The notes below the pieces were generated by a model that was not told the DNA's origin, ran no database searches, and worked only from the letters and a program-made list of their open reading frames with translations. 64,000 nucleotides of DNA from Cunninghamia lanceolata (Eukaryota; Streptophyta; Pinopsida; Cupressales; Cupressaceae), in contig BSBN01000297.1 in NCBI GenBank assembly GCA_027924645.1, positions 6,820,001 through 6,884,000 of the forward strand, given 5' to 3'. This document shows, piece by piece, positions 36,391 through 48,331 of the stretch. Within the stretch, counting starts at the first letter, position 1. Each line of letters begins with the position of its first letter. The position numbers were made by a program, and so were the translations under genes.

Positions 36391-37403
36391 TGTTGATCAT
36401 GATGTTAGTCATTCACAAACATAGAATAAAAGTTACACAACAACCTTTACTCATCTTGAAAGATACGATGAATTCAGAGAATTCATGATCCCAAGTCTCC
36501 GTTGATTAGGTCTTAATCTACTGACGTTACTCAGTGGTTGATGTGTGTTGCTGTTTTCCATTCAGGGGCCTTACGTATTTCTACAAAGTTCATCATTATT
36601 CCTCCAAATATCCTGCTCTGTATGTCTGCTCTACATAAATCTCCAATAATTCTACCTCTGCACTGTGAATTCAGTCAAATAATGTGCTTACAGGCTGATA
36701 TTTGCATGATTTCTACCATTATTTGCAATTCTTTGCATGATATTTTCAATACTACATGCATTTAACTCAAATATGCTAATGATTTTCAGTTACCTATGGG
36801 ATTTTAGCATATTTCTCTATTCTGCTTGTTATTTGTCATGACTGGCAGTTATGGTGATGAATTTATGAAATTAAAATAAAGAAAAGGGTTAAAGAATGAG
36901 ATTCCCAAAACTACTTGACTTAGATCACTGATCCACATACAAGCTCCCAAACATGCAATGAAAAGAAGGAAACTAGAATCATACTTCACTAGGACATTCC
37001 ACAAATCCGCATGATCTAGTGCAAATCTTCAAAGGAAAAGTTGATAACAACATGTAATGAAATAAAAGCGCTTCCAGTTGAACACAGCACTCACCAGTAC
37101 ATATCCAGAAATCAACAGGAAGATTACGTAAAATTTACAATCAGGATGTAATCTGAAACTTCATAGCCATTCAGTATGCTCAAGAACAGGTACATTTACA
37201 GTGATCTAAAGAAAGAACCTTGACATTTCAACAATTCTATCCTCATTAGTCTCAGTAATCCGATCTCCTAATTGATTCTACAGTAATTGGCCTTATTGCC
37301 AGATGTGTCTGTGTATCTTTTTTTTCTCTTCTTCCTCTATTATTAGCCTTATTGCCAGATGTATCTATCTATCTCCCCCTTTCTATTAGCTCAGGATCTG
37401 GCT

Positions 37404-37411
37404 CTTATATA
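37404..37411 (-). promoter_or_regulatory. Probable TATA box in the element F LTR (second copy at 43608-43615)
   Basis: The minus strand reads GTTCTATATAAGAGCCAGAT, a canonical plant TATA context, about 2.2 kb from the LTR start. This would give a long U3 and about 1 kb of R plus U5. Confidence 0.65.
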
Positions 37412-38180
37412 GAACAAATGCCAGAAAACAGTTACAATGATCCAAGGATCAGGATCCTCCTATAATAATCAACGGTCTAGATGATAAGCACATGCTTCAC
37501 CAGTTGGCAAATGTACAGCTGGCACAGAATATTCCAGCATCTTTGATTTGATTCGGTCTCTAGCTGGCAAACAGCATATTTGACAATATCCTCCTCATTT
37601 CTGGTTCATGTTGCCTCCTTGTGCAACTTTGTAATTATCAGCTTCAACTCTAACAGCATCATGACTTCCTGCAAATAAACAGACAAACATTAAGTTCATC
37701 ATCATGTGGATAAACAACAGGAATTTAAACGTTTTATTAAACAGGCCTCAAAATGTGTAGCTACAGGCAATCGGGCTCCAAATCAGTGGAAATTATGCAC
37801 TAAATGCATAAACAGCGTTAAAAAACACTCGGGTCAACCATCGTTTCATTTTCCCGCCCATTTCCTTGTATATCGGGTTCAAATATGATCATGCATCGCA
37901 ACATATACAATGATTAAATTGCATTTCATAATATTTCAGGTCTGCCTTTGTATGTGATGCATGTATGTATTTCAGCGTGACCACATACTGTCAGAATGAC
38001 AATTTTACATTAGGCCGACGGTTAAACTTATACCGACGCCAAAAATCATGATGATGTCCATCCATCGGGAAGACATGTTCTATCGGCATGATAACTCAAG
38101 ATAAGGCCGATAGCAAGACTTAAAACTTTCGTCTGCATGATATTTTGGAAATATGATGCTCCCCCTTCCGAATGTCCAGA

Positions 38181-38956
38181 TGACGTCACCGTCATGTTTC
38201 GCTTCTGTATATTGGGGAAAAGAATGACATCATCATCATCATCATGTCGAAGGAAAATAGGAGGATATGAAATATGATCCTGCTGCTGAGGAAAGGAATA
38301 TGATGGTGACGTCATCGTCATATCCGAGCTTCATTAAAATGCAAAAGATGACATCACCGTCATGTTTAGTTAAGATCAGGGGATAAATGTAATATCGGGT
38401 CACCTAAGGAAGATGATCAGGTGGTGAATGTAATATGACCCCTTTGCGGCCAAGGTAACCCTCTCGAAAGATCAGGATGATGATGATCATCAGGATATCC
38501 GGGGCTTTTGTTTAAACTTAGAACATGACGTCATCGTCATATTCGCGAACCGGATCATGTTTTGGAAAATATCCCGCCGAAGGGAAATGTGATGATGATG
38601 TCCTCCTAATATTTGCTTCTTCATTTATCAGATCGGGATGACGTTATCAGGATATTTGCAAAAGGTCATATTTCTCGGCAGGAGGACATTACGAAATATC
38701 GGGTGATAAACAAGATCATGATGATCTTGACAACATGACAGGATAAAAATATGATGATCCTCCTCATCGAATATCATGATGACGTAACCATCATTTTCAT
38801 CTTCGAAGCATGAGGATGAGTTGAGGTCATCATCAGGTTAGCGCTAGGGTGATATTTAAAATATGATCATGCTAAGGAATGGAATATCACCCTCTTAAAA
38901 GATAGGGTGATCATCATGATCATGCAAAAGGAGATCAGGAGGATATGATGACGTCA
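38181..38956. promoter_or_regulatory. Cluster of TGACGTCA palindromes in the element F U3 region
   Basis: Perfect 8-bp TGACGTCA sites lie at 38181, 38307, 38526 and 38949, with further TGACGT or TGACG half-sites between and after them. All four recur in the other LTR, 6204 bases further on (44385, 44511, 44730, 45153). This is the binding core of plant TGA-type bZIP factors; regulation by them is inferred. Confidence 0.6.
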
Positions 38957-39646
38957 TCATCATATTAGCGAATATCAGCAAATATGACCCTCCCTTGAAA
39001 GATCAGGATGATGACCCTCCGATAGTCCGATAGGACTTTGACATGCGCATGCAAATTATGCAGATGGTGGATTTTCTAAGTAGGGTGATATTATAATATC
39101 AGCATGATATTATAATATCAGGTGATGTTATGATATCATGATGCTCGTATAATGAAATATCGGGTTACACTCAAAACATGATGCTCACGATGCGCATAAG
39201 GTCATTTGACGGGTAAAGGGCACTATCACCTAAGATTGACGTCCGGATATTTCGACTGCATGATTTTATCAGGTGATAGACCAAGATCAGGATGACCTTG
39301 ACAACATGACTGAGGATATAAAAATATGATGATCACTTGCGATTATCAGGTTTGACCAAAACTTTGACTGCTCATAACTCCCTCATATGGACGAATTTTC
39401 AGGTGATGTAAAAGGGAAACCTGCATGGAATTTCAAGCTCTTTCTAAATATGAGGTCATAGAAACAAAATATGAACTTTGACAAACTGACCTCATGATGA
39501 TGACCTACCTCATCGAATATCATGATGATGATGCACCTGACTCATTTTTACCAAACCACCAGAAAGCAGACAACACAAGCCAAGCCAAAAAGTTGGGTCC
39601 CTGTTTTGCCAAGTTAAAATGGGGCATGTTGTGTAACCACACAACA

Positions 39647-40540
39647 AATTGCCACCAAAGAAAACAACAAAATTCAAATAATTCAAAAGGTGAGGATAAA
39701 TTAAAACATAAATTTCCAACTCCTATTAAGCATGAGCATCCTAATCCTTTCTAACTGGTATCATGTTCATCAATGTAACAGTGAATTGATAAGGGATCAA
39801 TTGTGTGCATGTGATTCATATACTCATCTTGAAAGTGAGTTGAATAAGTCAGTGACTGGTGTTAAGCTACGTAGTTTGGTTCATCCCTCATAGCCAACCG
39901 GATAGAGCCTTGCTGCCAGCAGGTGTCCATAGCCCCGGCAAGGTTATCGTTGCAATTCTCCTAAGTAGAGCCCCACTGCCAGCAAGCGTCTATAGCTCCA
40001 GTAGAGTTACTTAGATGACTTAATCTGGATTTCAGAAAATCCATTTTATTATTTTATTTATTTTATATTTTGAATTTAATTCTTAAGATATAACAGTTGT
40101 AGCCTCATGATACAAGGAATGGTCACTTGTTGAAATTAAGTTGAGAATTGCAATGGTAGCAAGGGCAACCTTTAGATTTTTCACTTAATTCCTACACTGA
40201 TATGTTCAACAAACCCAAGGCTGTTAGGTGTGTCATTGTAAGGATCACCTTGACTCAAGAAAAGTAGTACTGATGAATATGATACCACAGACCTGATCAA
40301 GAGTACCTACACTGATATGAGTTACAACCTATGTAAAAACTTATATTCAACTTTTGAATTCTAACAATTTATGCAGTGTTCTTAAGTAACAAGGTGCACC
40401 AGTTTTGCCCAACCAAAACAAAGACTCAACGACGCAAAGCAAAAAGCAACTTGTACAAACAACTAACCTACAAAAGGAAACAAAAGAAAGCAAAACAAGA
40501 AAGCAAAACAAGAAAGCAAAACAAGCAAACTGTACAAACA
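39647..40540 (-). other. Element F 3' region, non-coding with short repeats
   Basis: It contains two imperfect copies of GAGCC--GCTGCCAGCA-G (about 39905-39948 and 39967-40010) and a 24-bp direct repeat (40452-40475 and 40531-40554) flanking three 13-bp units AGAAAGCAAAACA (40485-40523). I could not see a convincing polypurine tract next to the LTR. Confidence 0.6.
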
Positions 40541-40546
40541 ACTAAC

Positions 40547-42247
40547 CTACAAAATTATATAAAAACCACTACTAGGCAAACAAAAACCAGCAAACGACCC
40601 AAATACACATGTATTTGCATACTTCTTTTGATTGTGCAGGAGCATTAGGGTATTAGTTATGGTTCTCAACCTAGCAAATTTATCTTTATATTCTAAAAAA
40701 TATTCTGATATTCTGAATTCACTGTATTCAACAGAATAACTCTTGATGATCAGCAACTGAGGCAGCTCATCATGTTCATGATTAATCCATATGCATGTCT
40801 TATCTCCTGAATTTCCATAATCAAAATAGTATTCAACATCATTTACTATGGAAAGGAGAAATACAACCTGGTGTATTTCTGATTTTGTTGGACATGCTTC
40901 TTGATTGGCAGTTGGTCTTCCATTTGTCATTATATTTTCACTGCTTGGCTCAGTGTCTGGTCTCTCTTCAAATTGAAGGATGTATGACTCTTGATGTATT
41001 AATTCTTCATCTTTATCCAGCCTTATCCCTTCATTCTGGATGTTCAGTTTATCCTCCAGTTCAGGAAACTTCTCAATATTTTCTTCAATTTCCTGCACAT
41101 CAGCATCTAAATAAGTATCTTTATTATCACAACCTGATATACAGAAATTTATCATTTCTAAATCATTTGACTGTAAAAGAGAAACAACTTTCACTTGATA
41201 AGGACACTCCCCTGTTTCATTCTCAAAATATTTCTGGAGTGACATCTGATTATGCACAACAACTCCAAAGTCTTCTACATCTTCATCTTTCAGGAATTGT
41301 TCATTAAACAATTCACATCTTCTATCTAGTAAAGGATCTGGTTCCATTAACCTGCAACATTCTTGTATTTGATCATTCAATTCAACCCAGTTAGGTAGTA
41401 AATCAGCATTTATTTTATTTTCTATGACTCCCTGAGTTACTATCATAGGAACTTCATCAGCAGCAGTGAATTTAAATTGCTCTACTATCTGTTTACACTT
41501 CTCTTTACCATAGAATGACTCCAGGAAAGATGTTTCATCTTCTTTATCAAAAGTAATAGGATCAGAATCAAAAATATTATCCTGATGAGTGGTTTCTTCT
41601 CTAAAATTTTCACAAGATTCATACCTGCATACTAACTGATCCTTACTTGGATTAGGAAGTAGAGAACTCCTATCAATCCCACCATAAAATGAATCCAGGA
41701 AAGATGTTTCCTCTTCTTTACCTTCTGGAATTGATTCAGCCACTATATTTTTTAGAATCTTTTTCAACATGATCAAGCAAGGGTAGCAATCTCTCTCTGA
41801 ATGCTTTTCATCATGTAATCTACACCAGCGTTCAATCAAGACATCATCAATGGGTAAACCTAATAATTGACTACACTGTATATTTCTAGACAAGTATAAT
41901 TCAAAATCCTCAGATCGGTCCACTTCAGTGTCTGGACAATTAATAACTTCTGGTGTTGCATCTGCTTGTTGCTCTAGAATTTCTTTATTTTCCTACTAGA
42001 CTTCTTCATTTTCCTGGCAAATTTCAGCCCTGAACACATCCGGGAAGAATATTAGTCCTTTCAAATATAAATCCAACCTTGTAAGGAAAGTTAAACAATT
42101 TATTTCGCTGTGTTCCACAGTCTGGTGTATCCTGCAACAGGTAGATAAACTAAAGTTAGACAAACTGTGAGGGTAAAGCTGCCTACTCAAAGTTTCTTGA
42201 AATAAAGGAATGTTAACTTGACAATTGCCTTCATATACATCCATCAA
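40547..42247 (-). pseudogene. Element F acidic protein of unknown function, with tandem TAG-TAG
   Basis: One frame runs from ATG at 42247 to a stop at 40547, 567 codons, broken only by two adjacent TAG codons at 41993-41998. The first part (83 codons) starts MDVYEGNCQVNIPLF. The second (458 codons when counted from a GTG at 41923) is acidic. It has WCRLHDEKHSERDCYPC, a C-x2-H-x4-H-x4-C-x2-C array that could bind zinc, and two related words ETSFLDSFYGG and ETSFLESFYGK about 65 residues apart. I do not recognise the family. As the only reading frame of a recent LTR element it may be a gag-like or host-derived protein. Confidence 0.65.
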
Positions 42248-42573
42248 AATGAGACTCTATTTTTCAATTTTTTAGTATTTTGAAATTTTAAGGAGATCCA
42301 TCATATCTCAGAATAAAACTTGAAAGTCCAGAAAATCAAACTAATCTTTGATGTTTCGAGCTAGATCTTGGCAAAGGTGCAACCAAAACATCTCAGATAA
42401 GAGATATTTGCAGACATTTAACTCAAATGCCAAAACATTTATGCAATATTTGTAGAAATCAAGAAATTCACAGCTCAGGTCCTCCTTCTAGCGCCAATTT
42501 ATGTTGCGTTAGGAGCGAGGGGCCAGCATAAAATGAATGATGACTGAAGCAATAGTGTCTTTTCCAGTTCTGC

Positions 42574-42594
42574 CCTCCTTCTAGTGCCAATTTA
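42574..42594 (-). other. Primer-binding-site-like sequence of element F, duplicated
   Basis: The minus strand reads TTGGCACTAGAAGGAGG four bases inside the LTR end. A second copy, TTGGCGCTAGAAGGAGG, lies at 42481-42498 and is likewise preceded by CAACATAAA, the LTR-end sequence. The matching tRNA was not identified. Confidence 0.55.
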
Positions 42595-45500
42595 TGTTGA
42601 TCATGATGTTAGTCATTCACAAACATAGAATAAAAGTTACACAACAACCTTTACTCATCTTGAAAGATACGATGAATTCAGAGAATTCATGATTCCAAGT
42701 CTCCGTTGATTAGGTCTTAATCTACTGACGTTACTCAGTGGTTGATGTGTGTTGCTGTTTTCCATTCAGGGGCCTTACGTATTTCTGCAAAGTTCATCAT
42801 TATTCCTCCAAATATCCTGCTCTGTATGTCTGCTCTGCATAAATCTCCAATAATTCTACCTCTGCACTGTGAATTCAGTCAAATAATGTGCTTACAGGCT
42901 GATATTTGCATGATTTCTACCATTATTTGCAATTCTTTGCATGATATTTTCAATACTACATGCATTTAACTCAAATATGCTAATGATTTTCAGTTACCTA
43001 CAGGATTTCAGCATATTTCTCTATTCTGCTTGTTATTTGTCATGACTGGCAGTTATGGTGATGAATTTATGAAATTAAAATAAAGAAAAGGGTTAAAGAA
43101 TGAGATTCCCAAAACTACTTGACTTAGATCACTGATCCACATACAAGCTCCCATACATGCAATGAAAAGAAGGAAACTAGAATCATACTTCACCAGGACA
43201 TTCCACAAATCCGCATGATCTAGTGTAAATCTTCAAAGGAAAAGTTGATAACAACATGTAATGAAATGAAAGTGCTTCCAGTTGAACACAGCATTCACCA
43301 GTACATATCCAAAAATCAACAGGAAGATTACGTAAAATTTACAATCAGGATGTAATCTGAAACTTCATATCCATTCAGTATGCTCAAGAACAGGTACATT
43401 TACAGTGATCTAAAGAAAGAACCTTGACATTTCAACAATTCTATCCTCATTAGTCTCAGTAATCCGATCTCCTAATTGATTCTACAGTAATTGGCCTTAT
43501 TGCCAGATGTGTCTGTGTATCTTTTTTTTCTCTTCTTCCTCTATTATTAGCCTTATTGCCAGATATATCTATCTATCTCCCCCTTTCTATTAGCTCAGGA
43601 TCTGGCTCTTATATAGAACAAATGCCAGAAAACAGTTACAATGATCCAAGGATCAGGATCCTCCTATAATAATCAACGGTCCAGATGATAAGCACATGCT
43701 TCGCCAGTTGGCAAATGTACAGCTGGCACAGAATATTCCAGCATCTTTGATTTGATTCGGTCTCCAGCTGGCAAACAGCATATTTGACAATATCCTCCTC
43801 ATTTCTGGTTCATGTTGCCTCCTTGTGCAACTTTGTAATTATCAGCTTCAGCTCTAACAGCATCATGACTTCCTGCAAATAAACAGACAAACATTACGTT
43901 CATCATCATGTGGATAAACAACAGGAATTTAAACGTTTTATTAAACAGGCCTCAAAATGTGTAGCTACAGGCAATCGGGCTCCAAATCAGTGGAAATTAT
44001 GCACTAAATGCATAAACAGCATTAAAAAACACTCGGGTCAACCATCGTTTCATTTTCCCGCCCATTTCCTTGTATATCAGGTTCAAATATGATCATGCAT
44101 CGCAACATATACAATGATTAAATCGCATTTCATAATATTTCAAGTCTGCCTTTGTATGTGATGCATGTATGTATTTCGGCGTGACCACATACTGTCGAAA
44201 TGACAATTTTACATTAGGCCGACAGTTAAACTTATACCGACGCCAAAAATCATGATGATGTCCATCCATCGGGAAGACATGTTCTATCGGCATGATAACT
44301 CAAGATAAGGCCGATAGCAAGACTTAAAACTTTCGTCTGCATGATATTTTGGAAATATGATGCTCCCCCTTCCGAATGTCCAGATGACGTCACCGTCATG
44401 TTTCGCTTCTGTATATTGGGGAAAAGAATGACATCATCATCATCATCATGTCGAAGGAAAATAGGAGGATATGAAACATGATCCTGCTGCTGAGGAAAGG
44501 AATATGATGGTGACGTCATCGTCATATCCGAGCTTCATTAAAATGCAAAAGATGACATCACCGTCATGTTTAGTTAAGATTAGGGGATAAATGTAATATC
44601 GGGTCACCTAAGGAAGATGATCAGGTGGTGAATGTAATATGACCCCTTTGCGGCCAAGGTAACCCTCTCGAAAGATCAGGATGATGATGATCATCAGGAT
44701 ATCCGGGGCTTTTGTTTAAACTTAGAACATGACGTCATCATCATATTCGCGAACCGGATCATGTTTTGGAAAATATCCTGCCGAAGGGAAATGTGATGAT
44801 GATGTCCTCCTAATATTTGCTTCTTCGTTTATCAGATCGGGATGACGTTATCAGGATATTTGCAAAAGGTCATATTTCTCGGTAGGAGGACATTACGAAA
44901 TATCAGGTGATAAACAAGATCATGATGATCTTGACAACATGACAGGATAAAAATATGATGATCCTCCTCATCGAATATCATGATGACGTAACCATCATTT
45001 TCATCTTCGAAGCATGAGGATGAGTTGAGGTCATCATCAGGTTAGCGCTAGGGTGATATTTAAAATATGATCATGCTGAGGAATGGAATATCACCCTCTT
45101 AAAAGATAGGGTGATCATCATGATCATGCAAAAGGAGATCAGGAGGATATGATGACGTCATCATCATATTAGCGAATATCAGCAAATATGACCCTCCCTT
45201 GAAAGATCAGGATGATGACCCTCCGATAGTCCGATAGGACTTTGACATGCGCATGCAAATTATGCAGATGGTGGATTTTCTAAGCAGGGTGATATTATAA
45301 TATCAACATGATATTATAATATCAGGTGATGTTATGATATCATGATGCTCGTATAATGAAATATCGGGTTACACTCAAAACATGATGCTCACGATGCGCA
45401 TAAGGTCATTTGACGAGTAAAGGGCACTATCACCTAAGATTGACGTCCGGATATTTCGACTGCATGATTTTATTAGGTGATAGACCAAGATCAGGATGAC

Positions 45501-45850
45501 CTTGACAACATGACTGAGGATATAAAAATATGATGATCACTTGCGATTATCAGGTTTGACCAAAACTTTGACTGCTCATAACTCCCTCATATGGATGAAT
45601 TTTCAGGTGATGTAAAAGGGAAACCTGCATGGAATTTCAAGCTCTTTCTAAATATGAGGTCATAGAAACAAAATATGAACTTTGACAAACTGACCTCATG
45701 ATGATGACCTACCTCATCGAATATCATGATGATGATGCACCTAACTCATTTTTACCAAACCGCCAGAAAGCAGACAACACAAGCCAAGCCAAAAAGTTGG
45801 GTCCCTGTTTTGCCAAGTTAAAATGGGGCGTGTTGTGTAACCACACAACA
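42595..45850 (-). repeat. 5' LTR of element F
   Basis: 3256 bp, from TGTTGATCATG to CACACAACA, followed by GGGCA. A constant offset of 6204 bases from the left LTR at every landmark checked shows that there are no length changes. Confidence 0.95.
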
Positions 45851-45855
45851 GGGCA

Positions 45856-46560
45856 TTTTCAAAGCAATATAGAAGGAAGTGTTATACCATCATTCTCCTA
45901 GTAACCAAGGAACTAAGGTTTCTTATTTAAAGTAAAACAACATTGATACCCCTTCAAGCATATGTTGACTACCGCACTTTTCTAATTTGAATGAGGATTA
46001 TATGAGGAGCAACAAGCCACTTGAGAACCAAAACAAGAGAATGGATCCATCCAAAAATTAACCTTTTGGGTACCACATAACCTCTATATATTCTCTATAA
46101 ATTCTTTGGCCACTATACTTTCTATAAATAGGATAGGATAGTGCACAAAAATGGGCATATTTGGTGAGTTTTTCGACCAACACCATGATGGAATTCTTCT
46201 CTTTAGACTTGGGTAGGCATGTTATGAAGTCCATGGAAACCTTTTCCCATCATTGGCTATATATAACCAAGGATTCCAAAAGACCAAGTGTCTTAATTGC
46301 TCACCTTTGACATACTAGACATTTTTTCATAATTTTTTTAACATCGGCCCCTTTAACCCCTTCTTAAAATAAATCCTACTTGAATTACTAATACGTCTTC
46401 AAAAATCTTAAGTGACCCATAATTGGACAACCATGTAGCTCCTATAGAATCTTTTGTTTGAGGATGGACTTATTCCATAGATATAAGCTCTCTTTATACC
46501 ATAGAGAGTCTTCCTTCCAAAAAAAAAAATCTATGATACTTGATTCATTTTACAACTATT
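45856..46560 (-). pseudogene. Element E integrase, N-terminal and core part
   Basis: Reading the minus strand from 46560: zinc-finger remains including KKCLVCQR, then WEKVSMDFITCLPKSKEKNS and VEKLTKYAHFCALS, which are the integrase core with its first aspartate. Near 45960-45856 it reads CLKGYQCCFTLNKK and ILL-KCPF, continuing on the other side of element F with MALYGYHPPSI. Frames change several times. A chromovirus-type Ty3/gypsy integrase is the best fit. Confidence 0.8.
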
Positions 46561-46599
46561 GAATGAGATTCCATGTAGAAACATCTTACTTCCACTCTA

Positions 46600-47150
46600 A
46601 TCTCACTTATTTAACCCAATCTACTTATAATATCAAAATGGCACACAACAATGCCTCATCCTTATCATCATTTCTAGATAGTGCATTAGCCACTATATTC
46701 TCCCTTCCTTTCTTATGTATGATCTATCATAACTTCTTAGTGACCCACTTTTGTTATTCTTTAGAGGATACTCACACAACAATGCCTCATTATTATCATC
46801 CTTTCTAGATAGTGCATCATCGATTACATTCTCCTTTCCTTTCTTATATACTCAAATTCATATGCCAACATCTTAGTGACCCATTTTTTTGTTCTTTAAA
46901 GGATAATATAGAGGAAATATTTTAGTCTACCATGATATTTTTTTTCTTTGAATTGTTTTTCCGTTAGACATGGCCTCAATTGTTTAACTACATGAAGATT
47001 AGATAGCATTTCCTTCTTATAAAAAGGTTTGAGTTGGTTCTTACCTTTCAATCAACAACTTTCAAAATTAATGGGCCTACCTTCTTGCATTAGTATTTCT
47101 CCTTTACCATTCCTTGAAGCATAACATTCTACAATAAAAGTTTTTTGTGA
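46600..47150 (-). pseudogene. Element E RNase H with internal duplication
   Basis: From 47150 the minus strand reads AFIVECYASRNGKGEILMQE, GRPINFES and LKGKNQLKPFYKKEML, then KKWVTKMLAYEFEYIRK, all gypsy RNase H landmarks. The last block occurs twice (about 46650-46765 and 46775-46890), a tandem duplication of about 125 bases. Reverse transcriptase, which should lie upstream (higher coordinates), is replaced by the LTR of element G at 47156. Confidence 0.8.
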
Positions 47151-47155
47151 AATCT

Positions 47156-48331
47156 AGAGTGGCTAGAGTTAGAGTGGTACACACATAGACTCCTCTAGAC
47201 TCTCAAATGTTATGGTAATTGTGGATGAGGAAATGACTCAAGGTAAATAATGGAAGATAATGCAATATAACTCAATACCTTCACCTTCAATCACACCTTC
47301 ACACTTGATAGAAAGGAGTAGAATGCACCTAGCTTTACTATCTTTGTTCTTTGGATATATAATGCATGTGGGCTACTCACAAAACTAGCATAACCTAGGT
47401 ATGGCAATGGAAACAATGAAGGCAAACGATAATGATAATGATATGGATTTCAACAACAAATACTTGCATATGGCTCATGTATTTTGATAATGATGTGAGA
47501 GGTTCAATTTATAGGGTGTTGAGTGATAGGATGGATGGTTAATATTAAGAGATGAAATGGATGCCTAAGATTAGATGAGAGGATTATAAGGATTTCTAGA
47601 GCATTCTTTTATGTGAATGGTTGAGATTAAAAGATGTAGTATGATAATGGATGGTTGAGATGAAAAGTTAATTTACTTTTGGATCAATTATTTAATAATT
47701 GTGGTGAGTGATAAGGATGAGAACATGTGAGAGGGAAAATTAGTTAAATAATAAAATTATTTAGTTAATTTATGGAGAAGAAGTTGTTAGAAAATGATAA
47801 ATTAATTAAATAAATATAATTTATTAATTAATTTAAGAGGAAATGGTAAATTAAATAAATAAATAAAATTTATTTATTTAATATGGGAAAAATGGATTAA
47901 TAAAAGAGAGATAAATTAATTAAATAATAAAATCCGTTAAGGGCATGGTTTGGTGGTTAAGTCACTCAGTTGTAGTGGCGGCCACTAGAGTTCAAACCCC
48001 CACTGGGCCAATGAGCTCGTAGGCTTTATGCCTTCGCTGGGCCAATGAGCTCGCAGGTTTGAAGTGTTCCTTCTTGGGGATGAGGTCCCCTATGTTGTGG
48101 CCTCACCAATTCATCACTCCAGGCAAAAGCGTTAGTGTGGAGCTGGAGGGCATGTCGCGCCAGTGTCACCAGTCATGTTAAAAAGTTTACCAGGTGCATT
48201 ATCTTTATAAAAAAAATTAATTAAATAATAAAATTATTTAATTAATTTAGAAGACATGTTAGGATGAAAAGGTGGTGTTAGGACTATGTTGAAAATGATA
48301 GTGGACTCATGGTCATTTTTAGGTGTCTACA
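47156..48331 (-). repeat. 3' LTR of element G (B/D family), carrying a SINE
   Basis: On the minus strand it starts TGTAGACACC at 48331, and it ends on the left at TGTGAAATCTAGAG (47156), comparable to TGTGATCTAGATG in element D. Without the SINE and its duplicated target it is about 875 bp. It contains the family's alternating TTTATTTAATTAATT blocks. Confidence 0.75.
47934..48213 (+). mobile_element. tRNA-derived SINE, 280 bp
   Basis: Near the 5' end are an A-box-like TGGTTTGGTGG (47946-47956) and a B-box-like AGTTCAAACCC (47989-47999), spaced as in tRNA-derived SINEs. The tail is TTATAAAA. It is flanked by a perfect 21-bp target-site duplication (47913-47933 and 48214-48234). The body contains two copies of CTGGGCCAATGAGCTCG. 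The tRNA of origin is not identified. Confidence 0.88.

Larger units (their letters stand above)
36391..39646 (-). repeat. 3' LTR of element F
   Basis: 3256 bp, the same length as the right copy. The right half (38040-39560) is dense in ATGATGATGACGTCATCATCAT-like words, with TGACGTCA at 38181, 38307, 38526 and 38949. Open frames within it recur in the other LTR and are not genes. Confidence 0.95.
36391..45850 (-). mobile_element. Element F: young non-autonomous LTR retrotransposon with 3256-bp LTRs
   Basis: Two direct repeats, 36391-39646 and 42595-45850, each 3256 bp, begin TGTTGATCATG and end CACACAACA. They are flanked by the perfect duplication GGGCA (36386-36390 and 45851-45855). By eye I saw about 40 substitutions and no indels between them, roughly 1%, so the insertion is recent. 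The 2948-bp interior has a primer-site-like sequence beside the right LTR and one long minus-strand reading frame. There is no protease, reverse transcriptase or integrase. Minus orientation is also supported by a TATATAAG box in the LTR. Confidence 0.95.

Noticed and set aside
36538..36765. Open frames repeated at 36538/42742, 37706/43910, 38046/44250 and 39494/45698.
   Set aside because: They are paired positions within the two LTRs of element F, so they are LTR sequence and not genes.
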